Positions 52,402 to 61,131 of a stretch of 64,000 nucleotides of DNA are shown here, in pieces. Source of the DNA: an uncultured Porphyromonadaceae bacterium (GTDB lineage Bacteria; Bacteroidota; Bacteroidia; Bacteroidales; Muribaculaceae). The DNA lies in NCBI GenBank assembly GCA_937921035.1, contig CALEUL010000048.1, positions 1 to 64,000 on the forward strand, in the 5' to 3' direction. Numbering within the stretch: position 1 is the stretch's first letter; every line of letters begins with the position of its first letter. The position numbers and the translations under genes were made by a program. The notes beneath the pieces are model-generated. The model saw only the letters and a list, made by a program, of their open reading frames with translations, had not been told where the DNA came from and ran no database searches.

Positions 52402-53930
52402 GGGCGTTCTATCCACTGGCCGTCGGCCTTGATAAGTTCCTCGAGACGCGCTACGGCCTCGTCCTGCGGAATATTCTTCACCACACATTCCGTCCCGCGG
52501 TAAAGGCTTATTTTATCGGGTCCGCCGCCAACATAGCCGTAGTCGGCTCCGGCCATTTCGCCGGGACCGTTCACAATGCAGCCCATAACGGCGATTTTGA
52601 GGTGTTTCAGATGTCCGAAAGCGTCCTTAATCTTTTCGAGTACTGCGGGTAGGGCATAGAGGGTGCGTCCGCATCCGGGGCAAGCGACAATCTCGGCTTT
52701 GAAACGTTCTATGCCTGCGGCCTGGAGTATGTTGCGGCATATCTCGGCACATTCTCCTGGTGTTGCGGCGGGCGATTCGATGGCGATGGCGGCAGGTTCA
52801 CCGCCAAGCAGCAGCGAACCAAGGTCGATGGCGGCAGCTACGATCAGCTTGTCCTTGTCTTCGATTTCAGGATATGCCATTGTAACGAATGCCGGACGGT
52901 TGCAATCGCGCAGAGCCTTGCGGGCGGCTGAAAGACGTCCGGGCTTGTCGAATACAAAGCACTCGTATGCATCGGTGTTCTCGGGAGCCACCGATACGGT
53001 ATGTGCCATACGCTTGACGGGAGCATCGGGCCACAGCGTTCCTTCGGCAGCATTGACGCGTGCGTTTTCGCCGGCATAATCGGCAATCAGCCGTGCAACG
53101 GGTATCTCGTTTTCGGGAGCCTCGCTAAGCGACACGCGGATGGTATCGCCGATGCCGTCGCTGAGCAGCGAACCAATGCCGACGGCGGATTTTATGCGGC
53201 CTTCGAGTGCGTTTCCCGCTTCGGTAACGCCAAGGTGTATGGGGAAGTGCATGTTCTCCTTGTCCATGCCGCTTACTAACATCCGCACTGTAGCTACCAT
53301 TACGGGCACGTCGGAGGCTTTAATGGACACTACTACGTCGGTGAAATTCTCGTCACGGCAAATGCGCAGGAATTCCAGGGCCGATTCCACCATCCCTTCC
53401 GGTCCGTCGCCGTAGCGGCTCATTATGCGGTCCGATAGCGAGCCGTGGTTCACACCCACGCGTATGGCGGTGTGGTGCTGGCGACACAGGTCAAGGAACG
53501 GCACAAAGCGGTCGCGGATGGATTGCAGTTCGGCGGCATATTCCTCGTCGGTAAACTCCATTTTGAGGAACTTGCGTCCGGGATCGAAGAAATTGCCGGG
53601 ATTAATGCGCACCTTTTCCACATGCAGCGCTGCCTCGAAAGCGGCGGAGGGATTGAAATGGATATCGGCCACAAGAGGCACTTTGCATCCTGCGGCGCGT
53701 ACTTCGCTTGCGATGTTGGCAAGGTTGGAGGCGTGAGCCACTCCCTGTGCGGTGAGGCGCACCATCTGAGCGCCGGCGGCGGCAATGGATATCGTCTGCT
53801 CCGCAGAGGCGGCGGTATCAAGCGTCGGAGTGGTAGTCATCGACTGAAGCACCACGGGCCACGGCGCACCTATGTATAAATCACCTACGCGCGCGGGAAC
53901 GGTAGGGCGACGGTAGTTCTGTGTTTCCAC
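52398..53930 (-). CDS. ispG: 4-hydroxy-3-methylbut-2-enyl diphosphate synthase (GcpE)
   Basis: IspG makes HMBPP in the MEP isoprenoid pathway using a [4Fe-4S] cluster. The 510-residue protein has an N-terminal TIM barrel (about 1-285, with VGVNHGSLSDR), a middle insert (about 290-405) and the reductase-like cluster domain with C417-P-G-C420, C451 and E458 (CPGCGR, GCIVNGPGE). Bacteroidota and chlamydia-type enzymes carry such an insert, but are usually about 600 residues; the insert here looks shortened. It starts directly after purE and overlaps the next gene by 4 bases. Confidence 0.95.
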   Translation of the reverse strand: METQNYRRPTVPARVGDLYIGAPWPVVLQSMTTTPTLDTAASAEQTISIAAAGAQMVRLTAQGVAHASNLANIASEVRAAGCKVPLVADIHFNPSAAFEAALHVEKVRINPGNFFDPGRKFLKMEFTDEEYAAELQSIRDRFVPFLDLCRQHHTAIRVGVNHGSLSDRIMSRYGDGPEGMVESALEFLRICRDENFTDVVVSIKASDVPVMVATVRMLVSGMDKENMHFPIHLGVTEAGNALEGRIKSAVGIGSLLSDGIGDTIRVSLSEAPENEIPVARLIADYAGENARVNAAEGTLWPDAPVKRMAHTVSVAPENTDAYECFVFDKPGRLSAARKALRDCNRPAFVTMAYPEIEDKDKLIVAAAIDLGSLLLGGEPAAIAIESPAATPGECAEICRNILQAAGIERFKAEIVACPGCGRTLYALPAVLEKIKDAFGHLKHLKIAVMGCIVNGPGEMAGADYGYVGGGPDKISLYRGTECVVKNIPQDEAVARLEELIKADGQWIERP

Positions 53931-54440
53931 TTAGTTTGTCTTGAATTTATAATCCTTGATAGCAGCCAGTTCGGCATCGGCTTTACGAACTTTCTCGGAG
54001 AGCGAGGCACAGTATGCGTCGTAACGGGCGGAAAGTGCGGCATCGGACAGCGCGAGGATGCGTACGGCAAGAACAGCGGCATTGAGCGCGGCGTTAATGC
54101 CGACTGTGGCTACGGGGATGCCCGGCGGCATCTGTATGATGGAATACATTGCGTCGACACCGTCGAGGGTGGATGCGATGGGCACACCGATAACAGGAAC
54201 GGTTGTCATGGCTGCTATCACGCCGGGAAGTGCTGCGGCCATACCGGCGGCGGCGATAATCACTTCAACGCCGCGGTCGCGCGCGCCTGAGGCAAATGCC
54301 TCCACAGCGGCAGGGGTTCGGTGGGCACTGAGGGCATGAAGTTCGAAAGGCACCTCCATCTGTTCGAGGAAGTCGGCTGCCTTACGCATTACGGGCAGGT
54401 CGGATGTACTGCCCATTATTATACTGACTTTGCAATTCAT
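53931..54440 (-). CDS. purE: N5-carboxyaminoimidazole ribonucleotide mutase
   Basis: PurE (class I) converts N5-CAIR to CAIR in purine synthesis. The 169-residue protein shows MGSTSDLPVMRKAADFLEQM, the substrate-binding ALSAHRTP loop, IIAAAGMAAALPGVIAAMT, GVPI and MPPGIPVATVGINAALNAAVLAVRIL in the expected order. Its stop codon directly abuts the ispG start codon. Confidence 0.96.
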   Translation of the reverse strand: MNCKVSIIMGSTSDLPVMRKAADFLEQMEVPFELHALSAHRTPAAVEAFASGARDRGVEVIIAAAGMAAALPGVIAAMTTVPVIGVPIASTLDGVDAMYSIIQMPPGIPVATVGINAALNAAVLAVRILALSDAALSARYDAYCASLSEKVRKADAELAAIKDYKFKTN

Positions 54441-54473
54441 AATGTATAAAGACCGGTTGTATTCAGATTGTTT

Positions 54474-55115
54474 TTAAGAGATGAGATACATTATCAGGAA
54501 CACCGTGCCGAAGCCGAGCATAGCACCGGCGAAAACCTGCATGAGCGTGTGGCGTCCAAGATACAGACGCGACCATGCCAAAAAGCCGACGAGCAGAAAA
54601 ACAGCGCTTACCCACATTGTCGCGTTCATAAGCAGACCGTTGCAGGCAAGCCAGAATATTCCTGCCGCAAGCCCCCCGGCAGCGCCCGCATGCGCGCTGA
54701 TTTTCCACCAGTGTGTTATCAGCAACGACAGAAGCGACACCACGGCGGCGCCGAAATAGAAGGCCGGAAGCCATAGCGGCGCATTCATGGCAACGAGAAA
54801 GAACGCGGCACCTACATAGCAGGTTATAGACACGCAATAAGGGGCTGGGCGCTGGGCGCGGTCGGATATACTCACGTCGTTTATTCGTCCAATCTTTATC
54901 ATCACAAAGATGAAGAGAAAAGGAATTAGTGCTGTGATGCCGAAGATGCCGGCGAGTGCTTTAAGCCGCACTGCCAAGGGCAGATAGTGCATCATAGTGA
55001 GCCATAACGCCACTGCCATGCCGTATGTCGGCATAAGGATGGGCGAAAAAACATCGCTTATAATATGCGCTACCGCAGCAACGCCTTTGTTAATGTCGGT
55101 TTGTTGGTCTGTCAT
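54474..55115 (-). CDS. PAP2-superfamily membrane phosphatase-like protein
   Basis: The 213-residue protein has about six membrane helices. The late segments carry ISAHAGAAGG and SRLYLGRHTLMQVFAGAMLG, matching the PAP2 motifs SGH and SRxxxGxHxxxD except that glutamine replaces the usual aspartate. Members act on lipid pyrophosphates such as undecaprenyl pyrophosphate; activity here is less certain because of that change, though Bacteroidota relatives often look the same. It lies 33 bases upstream of purE. A -7 box CAAATTTA (plus strand, 55182-55189) lies upstream. Confidence 0.8.
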   Translation of the reverse strand: MTDQQTDINKGVAAVAHIISDVFSPILMPTYGMAVALWLTMMHYLPLAVRLKALAGIFGITALIPFLFIFVMIKIGRINDVSISDRAQRPAPYCVSITCYVGAAFFLVAMNAPLWLPAFYFGAAVVSLLSLLITHWWKISAHAGAAGGLAAGIFWLACNGLLMNATMWVSAVFLLVGFLAWSRLYLGRHTLMQVFAGAMLGFGTVFLIMYLIS

Positions 55116-55258
55116 AATATAATTACAACAATTTGGGCGTTAAATGTTCCTTGCGAAACGTCTAACGCTGTCTGTTGCCTGCAAATTTACACAGAATTTT
55201 GCAAACAACCTTATAAACCCTGCGAAAAGTAGCCCTCGGAAGGTAGGGATATGCGAGT

Positions 55259-55792
55259 CTATAAATCTAATGAATACAATTTGTGTTCTTTCAGCCAATG
55301 GCCTTCGGCTAACGCCGGGTGCATGAATAGTCCTTCATAGGTCATGCCTATCTGTTTCATTACATTCTCTGAAGGGATATTGGGGACAGCCGTGAAAGAG
55401 TAGAGTTTCTTGCAGAATTTTTTCTCGCGGGCATAGGCTATACATGCCATAGCAGCTTCGGTTGCGTATCCTTTATGCCAGAACTTGTTCGAGATACGCC
55501 AGCCTATTTCCCAGTTTGGAGAGAAGGGCATGTCGAAAGTAAAATGGTGAAACCCGACGTAGCCTATAAATTCCCCGGTTTCCTTAATCTCAACGGCATA
55601 CAATCCTTGTCCCGTTTCTTCAAACTCAGTCTTGATCCGTTCCGCAAAGGCGTCTGATTCTTCGGTTGACAATGGAGCTGGGAAATATTTCATGACATTA
55701 GCATTACTGTTTATTTCGGCAAATAACGCTTTGTCTGCCTCTTTCCATGATCGCAGAATCAGTCTTTCGGTTTCTATATAGATGGTTTCCAT
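55259..55792 (-). CDS. GNAT-family N-acetyltransferase (RimJ/RimL-like)
   Basis: The 177-residue protein starts METIYIETERLILRSWKEAD, typical of the RimJ/RimL branch, with WEIGWRISNKFWHKGYATEA forming the acetyl-CoA site. Substrate unknown; some members acetylate ribosomal proteins, others drugs or small molecules. A minus-strand -7 box TAATTTTG (55797-55804) ends only 4 bases before the ATG, suggesting a leaderless transcript. It is probably not part of the neighbouring purE unit. The 143-base gap on its downstream side holds nothing else clear. Confidence 0.88.
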   Translation of the reverse strand: METIYIETERLILRSWKEADKALFAEINSNANVMKYFPAPLSTEESDAFAERIKTEFEETGQGLYAVEIKETGEFIGYVGFHHFTFDMPFSPNWEIGWRISNKFWHKGYATEAAMACIAYAREKKFCKKLYSFTAVPNIPSENVMKQIGMTYEGLFMHPALAEGHWLKEHKLYSLDL

Positions 55793-55824
55793 AAGGCAAA
55801 ATTAGTCATTTAAGTGACAACCTG

Positions 55825-57888
55825 TCAGTAGGAAGGATAATATGTCCCGCTGAATACTGTTACAGCCGGACCGGTCATCATTATGTGTCCGGTCTTTTTG
55901 TCTATGTCTATGTTCAGATTTCCACCGATGAGACGAATAGTAAGTGGCCATTTCGCCCGACCGGTCGCTACAGCTGCGGCCGCTGCTGCGCATGCTCCGG
56001 TTCCGCAAGCCATTGTCTCGCCGGCACCGCGTTCCCATGCCCGCATGGAAAGAGTATCGGAAGAATCGACACGAACAAACTCTATATTGGCTTTCTCCGG
56101 CCAGATTTCATGATTTTCAAGTTCTGGACCAAGATTTTCTACAATGTTGTCATTGAAGTTGTCTACAAATACAACGCCGTGAGGATTTCCCATAGATATT
56201 GCTGTGACTTTCACTTCACCGGAGGCCAGTTTCACAGGTTCCTCAGTCATTATGGCGCCATCGAATCTCACAGGAATGGAAGCCGGCGAAGTGATGGGGA
56301 GTCCCATATCGACTGTTACGGTATCTGTCATGCCGTCTATGCCGGTATGTATCTCGACTGTTTTGATGCCGCTGAGAGTTTCTACTGTGATATGGTTTTT
56401 GTTTACTATCTTGTTGTCGTATATGTATTTGGCTACGCAGCGTATCCCGTTGCCGCACATCTGTGCCTCCGAACCGTCGGCATTAAAGATGCGCATCCGG
56501 CAGTCGGCCACTGTGCTGGAAAGAATGGCGATGATGCCGTCGGCTCCGACACCGACGTGGCGTCGGCTCATGCTCACTGCGAGTTGTGGCAGATTGTCGA
56601 GCGGGCGCTCCATGCAGTCCACATATATGAAATCGTTGCCAAGACCGTGCATTTTGACGAATTTAATATAGGCGGGTGTCGGGTTCATGAGATGTGTTTC
56701 ACTTGCCGGAGAGAAAGCTTCTTTCAGACGCCGCAGGCCTTCGGCGACAATAGGACGCGGGGTGCCGACATTCATGCGCATGAATCCGGCTCCTTCCTGT
56801 CCGAAAGATACTCCGTCGCTGAGGGCGAGGCGGCCACGGCGGATGAGAGTGCCGACAAGTTCCTCTTGAGTGAGCTTGAATTTCCGGAAGTCAAGCCAGA
56901 TGGCGAAAGAGGCATCTGGGAGGGTGAGACCGACGTTGTTAAGTTCGGTTTTAAGGAATGAGTCGGCATACTCGATGTTGCCTTGCAGATACTGCAGAGC
57001 CTGGTTGAGCCAAGTTTCTCCTCCGTCGTATGCTGCCTGTGTCGCGACAATCGCAGCGATAGGCGGAGTGTTGAATTCACTTGCCGATAGCCACTTGAAA
57101 AACGGCTCTCGCAATTTTGGCGATTTTATGATTGTCCATGCGCTTACAATTCCCGGAATATTGAATGTTTTGGAAGGCGCTCCGAGGGTTACGGTGATTG
57201 CCGCTGCCTCTTCAGATACCGATGCCGTTGGAATATGCTTTTTCCCGTTGAGCATCAGGTCGCTGTATATTTCGTCGGATATAAGGACTATACCGTGCTC
57301 ATGACATATCGAGGCAACCTGCCGTAACGTTTGGACGTCCCATTGCAGACCGATTGGATTATGGGGATTGCAGAGGAACATCATTGCCGGACGTTCCCGG
57401 CGTATCAGTTCCGACAATCCGTCAAAATCCATTCGGTAGTGTCCATCATCGTTCATGACAAGCGGGTTGTTGACAACCCTGCGTCCGTTGCCTTCGATGA
57501 CACTGTGGAAAGAGTGGTAGACCGGGGGCTGGATAATAATGCTGTCGCCAGGTCTGGTGAAAAAATTTATGCAGAGGCCAAGCCCTTTTTTCAGGCCTGG
57601 AAGGAATGTTATCTCGTCGTTGTTGACTTTCCATTCATGACGGCGCATCATCCACGAAGATATACTTGTCCAGAATGTTTCGGGGACAGTGGTATAACCG
57701 AGTACGCCATGATCGAGGCGGTGGCGGAGTGCTTCCAGAATACATGGACATGCTTCAAAATCCATGTCCGCAATCCAGAAAGGCAGCAGATCGCAGCTTC
57801 CAAATTTAGTTGCCATTTCCTCAAGTTTGGTGGAACATGTGTTATGGCGGTCAACGACACAATCGAAATTATAGCTAACAGTGTTCAT
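55825..57888 (-). CDS. Fused MalY/PatB-type aminotransferase and diaminopimelate epimerase
   Basis: The 687-residue protein joins two enzymes. Residues 1-392 form a PLP fold I enzyme of the MalY/PatB C-S lyase type: CNPHNPIGLQW, ISDEIYSDL and the PLP lysine in APSKTFNIPG (K240). Residues about 402-687 form a full DapF, with both catalytic cysteines in MCGNGIRC (C478) and ACGTGAC (C628); DapF converts LL- to meso-diaminopimelate for peptidoglycan and lysine. The joint carries a Met at 56688 that looks like an old dapF start. ATG at 57888 is preferred over 57897 because a TAACTTTG box (57904-57911) would start transcription next to 57897. Confidence 0.88.
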   Translation of the reverse strand: MNTVSYNFDCVVDRHNTCSTKLEEMATKFGSCDLLPFWIADMDFEACPCILEALRHRLDHGVLGYTTVPETFWTSISSWMMRRHEWKVNNDEITFLPGLKKGLGLCINFFTRPGDSIIIQPPVYHSFHSVIEGNGRRVVNNPLVMNDDGHYRMDFDGLSELIRRERPAMMFLCNPHNPIGLQWDVQTLRQVASICHEHGIVLISDEIYSDLMLNGKKHIPTASVSEEAAAITVTLGAPSKTFNIPGIVSAWTIIKSPKLREPFFKWLSASEFNTPPIAAIVATQAAYDGGETWLNQALQYLQGNIEYADSFLKTELNNVGLTLPDASFAIWLDFRKFKLTQEELVGTLIRRGRLALSDGVSFGQEGAGFMRMNVGTPRPIVAEGLRRLKEAFSPASETHLMNPTPAYIKFVKMHGLGNDFIYVDCMERPLDNLPQLAVSMSRRHVGVGADGIIAILSSTVADCRMRIFNADGSEAQMCGNGIRCVAKYIYDNKIVNKNHITVETLSGIKTVEIHTGIDGMTDTVTVDMGLPITSPASIPVRFDGAIMTEEPVKLASGEVKVTAISMGNPHGVVFVDNFNDNIVENLGPELENHEIWPEKANIEFVRVDSSDTLSMRAWERGAGETMACGTGACAAAAAAVATGRAKWPLTIRLIGGNLNIDIDKKTGHIMMTGPAVTVFSGTYYPSY

Positions 57889-57911
57889 AGATTTCATAGA
57901 TTACAAAGTTA

Positions 57912-58187
57912 GCTATAATTTTTCGATTCCTGTCTGTTTAACCATAAAAAGGTGAGTCCAACTTTTTTGAAAGGCATAGGTTTGCTTTGGATAAGTGTCT
58001 ACCTGTTAGTTTTATTTGCCCGTGGTCAAGTGATTTTATCAACGGATTCTTAGAAACGATGACATAATGTTGAACCTCGGTGGCAATGTCGTGGTTTTTC
58101 TATATGTACGGTGTCCAATTGGCGAAAATTGAACGATTTTTCAGCCAAATATTTGCACGGTGCCGGAATAATGGATAAATTTGTGAT
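57912..58187. other. Intergenic region before the esterase-Wzi cluster
   Basis: No gene is supported in this 276-base gap. It holds a long imperfect inverted repeat (58119-58129 with 58136-58148, TTGGCGAAAAT against ATTTTTCAGCCAA) immediately upstream of the plus-strand -33 box at 58152, which could be an operator. Confidence 0.5.
58152..58183 (+). promoter_or_regulatory. Promoter of the esterase-Wzi cluster, apparently leaderless
   Basis: TTTG (58152-58155) and TAAATTTG (58176-58183) are 20 bases apart. The ATG is at 58188, only 4 bases after the -7 box, so transcription would start at or next to the start codon. Confidence 0.7.
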
Positions 58188-59117
58188 ATGAAAAAGTTTT
58201 TCACTTTTTTTCTTCTGCTTGCGATTTCTTTTGCCGGCTTTGCAGGCACTGTGCGGAAGGAAACCTACATTTATAATATCGCAGAAGGCGATACGCTTCG
58301 CATGGATGTTTACCGTGCGGCAATAGAAGAACCGGCTCCGGCCGTTCTGTTCGCTTTTGGAGGCGGCTTTGTAGGCGGCCACCGCGACAATGCCAGCTAT
58401 CTCCCATTGTTTGAGTTTCTTGCAAACAATGGCGTAACTGCAATTTCTGTTGACTACCGTACCTTACTCAGCAATCTCAACCCCGGGATGCTGAGTTCGT
58501 TTTCGTATATGGCCGACAGACTGGTGGATGCTATAACATGCGCAACAACCGACTATCTTAGCGCCACGGGCTATGTGCTTGCAAAGAGCGGCGACTTGGG
58601 CGTGAATCCTGGCCTTCTGTTCGCCTGCGGTTCCAGTGCCGGCGCAATCACGGCTTTGCAGGCAGAATATGAATTATGCAAAAGCACCGGAGGCATTGCC
58701 GGCTTTCCTCCGGCATTCAACTATGCCGGCGTAATTTCTATGGCCGGTGCCATCTGCAGCGATGGTGCTCCGGAATGGACGCGCACTCCAGCGCCGATGC
58801 TCCTTTTCCACGGCGATGCCGATAGCAACGTGCCGTTCGGCGATGCCACTGTACACGATATGGGGCTGTGGGGCTCAGATCCTATCAGCAAAAGCCTTGC
58901 CGAAAAAGGTGTGAACCACTGGTTCCATATTTTTAAAGGTGCCGACCACTCGGTGTCGATGTCGCCAATGACAGCCCACTGCGGTGAAATTCTCGATTTC
59001 ATCCATGCCGTTGCTGCTGCGAAAGTTAATATGGTAAGAACAGTGGAGACTGTCAGAACCGATGAATATAAGACTCAATTCACTCTCGAAGACTATATCA
59101 AGGCCAATTTCAAGTAA
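58188..59117 (+). CDS. Secreted alpha/beta hydrolase, probable carboxylesterase
   Basis: The 309-residue protein has a signal peptide (about 1-20) and an esterase/lipase fold. The oxyanion motif reads FGGGF (58-61 and on), with Phe in place of the His of the usual HGGG. The nucleophile is S150 in CGSSAG, the acid is D210 or D212 in FHGDADSNVPFG, and the histidine is H254 in GADHSVS. Deacetylation of a surface sugar or ester cleavage in the periplasm is plausible; the substrate is unknown. Its stop codon shares a base with the next ATG. Confidence 0.85.
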   Translation: MKKFFTFFLLLAISFAGFAGTVRKETYIYNIAEGDTLRMDVYRAAIEEPAPAVLFAFGGGFVGGHRDNASYLPLFEFLANNGVTAISVDYRTLLSNLNPGMLSSFSYMADRLVDAITCATTDYLSATGYVLAKSGDLGVNPGLLFACGSSAGAITALQAEYELCKSTGGIAGFPPAFNYAGVISMAGAICSDGAPEWTRTPAPMLLFHGDADSNVPFGDATVHDMGLWGSDPISKSLAEKGVNHWFHIFKGADHSVSMSPMTAHCGEILDFIHAVAAAKVNMVRTVETVRTDEYKTQFTLEDYIKANFK

Positions 59118-60673
59118 TGTTTTTTAGCCTTGGGTTGCGTTGTTTTATGAAATTATTATCCGGAATAACAATGCTTGCGGCCGCCGTGGCAATTCCTGCC
59201 GCGACAGCATACGGCGTCGATTTCGATTATACGGCAACTGTTATCGCCAATGCCTCGTCCGGAGCGCATGCACCATATATGCTTGGGTCGTGGAACTCGG
59301 GTCGTGTAACAGGTGCTACCGGCGCATGGCTCGACGGGCAGCTGGAGAAGAAAATCGACCTTGGAAAACGTTTTAGCTGGAGTGCCGGCGTAGAATGCAT
59401 TTTTGGCTATGGCTCGCAGGCGCGGTACAAATGCTTCAACGACGGCGAATGGGGCTATAGCGGTGTGCGTCAGGCACCGGCACGTCTGATTCAGATGTTC
59501 GGGCAGCTTAAATTCAGAGGCGTGTACCTTCTGGCCGGCATGAAGGAGCGGAACTCGGGAATCGTGGACGATTATCTTTCTTCCGGCGATCTTATCCGAA
59601 GCAACAATGCCCGACCAATCCCGGGTGTATCGGCAGGTTTCATCGACTTTCAGAACATACCATTTACCAACGGATGGGTGCAGATTGATGGTGAGATAAT
59701 GTACGGCAAGTTCATGGACGACGGCCTGCGTGAGAAAACTTTTAATTATTATTCCGGCTTGTTCTGCACCGGCAACTATTACACCTACAAGCGTTGTTAC
59801 TTCCGCACAAAACCATCGATGCCATTATCGGTTACTGTGGGCATGCAGGCTGCAGGAGAATTCGCCGGCAAGGCGCGCTACTATCGCCGCGGCCAGATTA
59901 CGCGAGAGGAGGACCGCAAGTTCCATATCAAGGACATTATAGACATGTTCTTTCCCATAGAAGGATCCGGCGAGGGATATTACAAGGGCAATTCGCTTGG
60001 GTCCTGGGATTTAAAAGCCCGTTACAATTTCAATAACGGCAGCACGCTCACGGCATACTTCGAATGGCCGTGGGAGGATGGTTCGGGCATAGGCAAAATG
60101 AACGGATGGGACGGCCTGTGGGGACTGCAATATACCTTCTCGGAAAGCTGTCCGCTTGGCAATGTGCTTGTGGAATTTTTTGATTTCACCAACCAGTCCG
60201 GTCCTATCCATTACGCTCCCGCCGACAATCCCGGAAGCTCCATAACCGAGGGCCTTACCGGCGGCGACAACTACTATAATAACGATTTTTACGGTCCGTA
60301 CTCAAACTACGGCATGAGCATAGGCTCGCCATTCGTGCTGTCGCCTCTCTACAATCTTAACGGCCTCCCCGGATTCGAGCATAACCGTGCACGCGGTGTG
60401 CACGTCGCTCTGGAGGGCTATATGGGTTCCGAACTGTCGTACATAGCCAAGTTCAGCTATCAGAAAGCCGGTGGCGCCGGGCGCATTCCGTCGATAATAC
60501 TGCTTACGGATACATCGCTGATGTTCGGTCTTCGCTGGATGCCGTCTTACAAACTCCGTGGTCTGTCCGTACGGGCGAATGTGGCTATGGATACGGGAGG
60601 TTTACGCGGTTCTAATGTGGGCTGTATGCTCTCTCTTTCATATACAGGCAATTTCACTTTAGGCAAAAAATGA
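59117..60673 (+). CDS. Outer-membrane beta-barrel protein, Wzi capsule-assembly type
   Basis: The 518-residue protein has a signal peptide and a barrel-like body rich in aromatic and glycine residues, with LLAGMKERNSGIVDDYLSSG and the late strand AMDTGGLRGSNVGCMLSLSY; this resembles the Caps_assemb_Wzi family, which holds capsule at the cell surface in other bacteria. ATG at 59117 overlaps the upstream stop by one base; ATG at 59147 gives a more typical signal peptide (MKLLSGITMLAAAVAIPAA). Its end overlaps the next gene by 4 bases. Confidence 0.75.
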   Translation: MFFSLGLRCFMKLLSGITMLAAAVAIPAATAYGVDFDYTATVIANASSGAHAPYMLGSWNSGRVTGATGAWLDGQLEKKIDLGKRFSWSAGVECIFGYGSQARYKCFNDGEWGYSGVRQAPARLIQMFGQLKFRGVYLLAGMKERNSGIVDDYLSSGDLIRSNNARPIPGVSAGFIDFQNIPFTNGWVQIDGEIMYGKFMDDGLREKTFNYYSGLFCTGNYYTYKRCYFRTKPSMPLSVTVGMQAAGEFAGKARYYRRGQITREEDRKFHIKDIIDMFFPIEGSGEGYYKGNSLGSWDLKARYNFNNGSTLTAYFEWPWEDGSGIGKMNGWDGLWGLQYTFSESCPLGNVLVEFFDFTNQSGPIHYAPADNPGSSITEGLTGGDNYYNNDFYGPYSNYGMSIGSPFVLSPLYNLNGLPGFEHNRARGVHVALEGYMGSELSYIAKFSYQKAGGAGRIPSIILLTDTSLMFGLRWMPSYKLRGLSVRANVAMDTGGLRGSNVGCMLSLSYTGNFTLGKK

Positions 60674-61131
60674 TTAAGAAAACTATATCTCTCGCTGTCG
60701 TCTCAATTTTTATGTTGCTGACATGCGGCTGTACGCAAAACAATGGCAATATAGGGAAACTGTTCGGCTCGTGGTCGCTTATGGAACTGACCGAGGACGG
60801 AACTGTTCTTTCTCTGCCGGACGGAGCCCAGGGCGCTATATTGAGTTTTCAGAGCAATGTTGTGCGTTTCCTCCTTATTTTCAATCCCGAGGACAGCCGC
60901 CATTGTCTGGCAACCTGGTCGCGCATAGACGACAAGTTAGTTTTAGATTTCAACAATTACAGCGACGATACACCTTCCGGAACCGGTGCCTTCGCGCCTC
61001 CCTACTGGCTCCACATGACGGAACTGGAGGAAACTTTGCTGATAACCCGGCTTGATGGCGGACACCTCGATATGGTACTAACTTCGCCGGAAGGAAAAGT
61101 CCTTGTCTATAAATACATACGCACATGGTAG
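60670..61131 (+). CDS. Lipocalin-like lipoprotein
   Basis: The 153-residue protein has a lipoprotein signal (FMLLTCGC, lipidated Cys at 21) and a short beta-rich domain starting with IGKLFGSWSLMEL, the pattern of lipocalin-like DUF families (G-x-W at the first strand). These small proteins may bind a hydrophobic ligand; none is known. It overlaps the Wzi-like gene by 4 bases and the next gene by 7 bases. Confidence 0.7.
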   Translation: MIKKTISLAVVSIFMLLTCGCTQNNGNIGKLFGSWSLMELTEDGTVLSLPDGAQGAILSFQSNVVRFLLIFNPEDSRHCLATWSRIDDKLVLDFNNYSDDTPSGTGAFAPPYWLHMTELEETLLITRLDGGHLDMVLTSPEGKVLVYKYIRTW

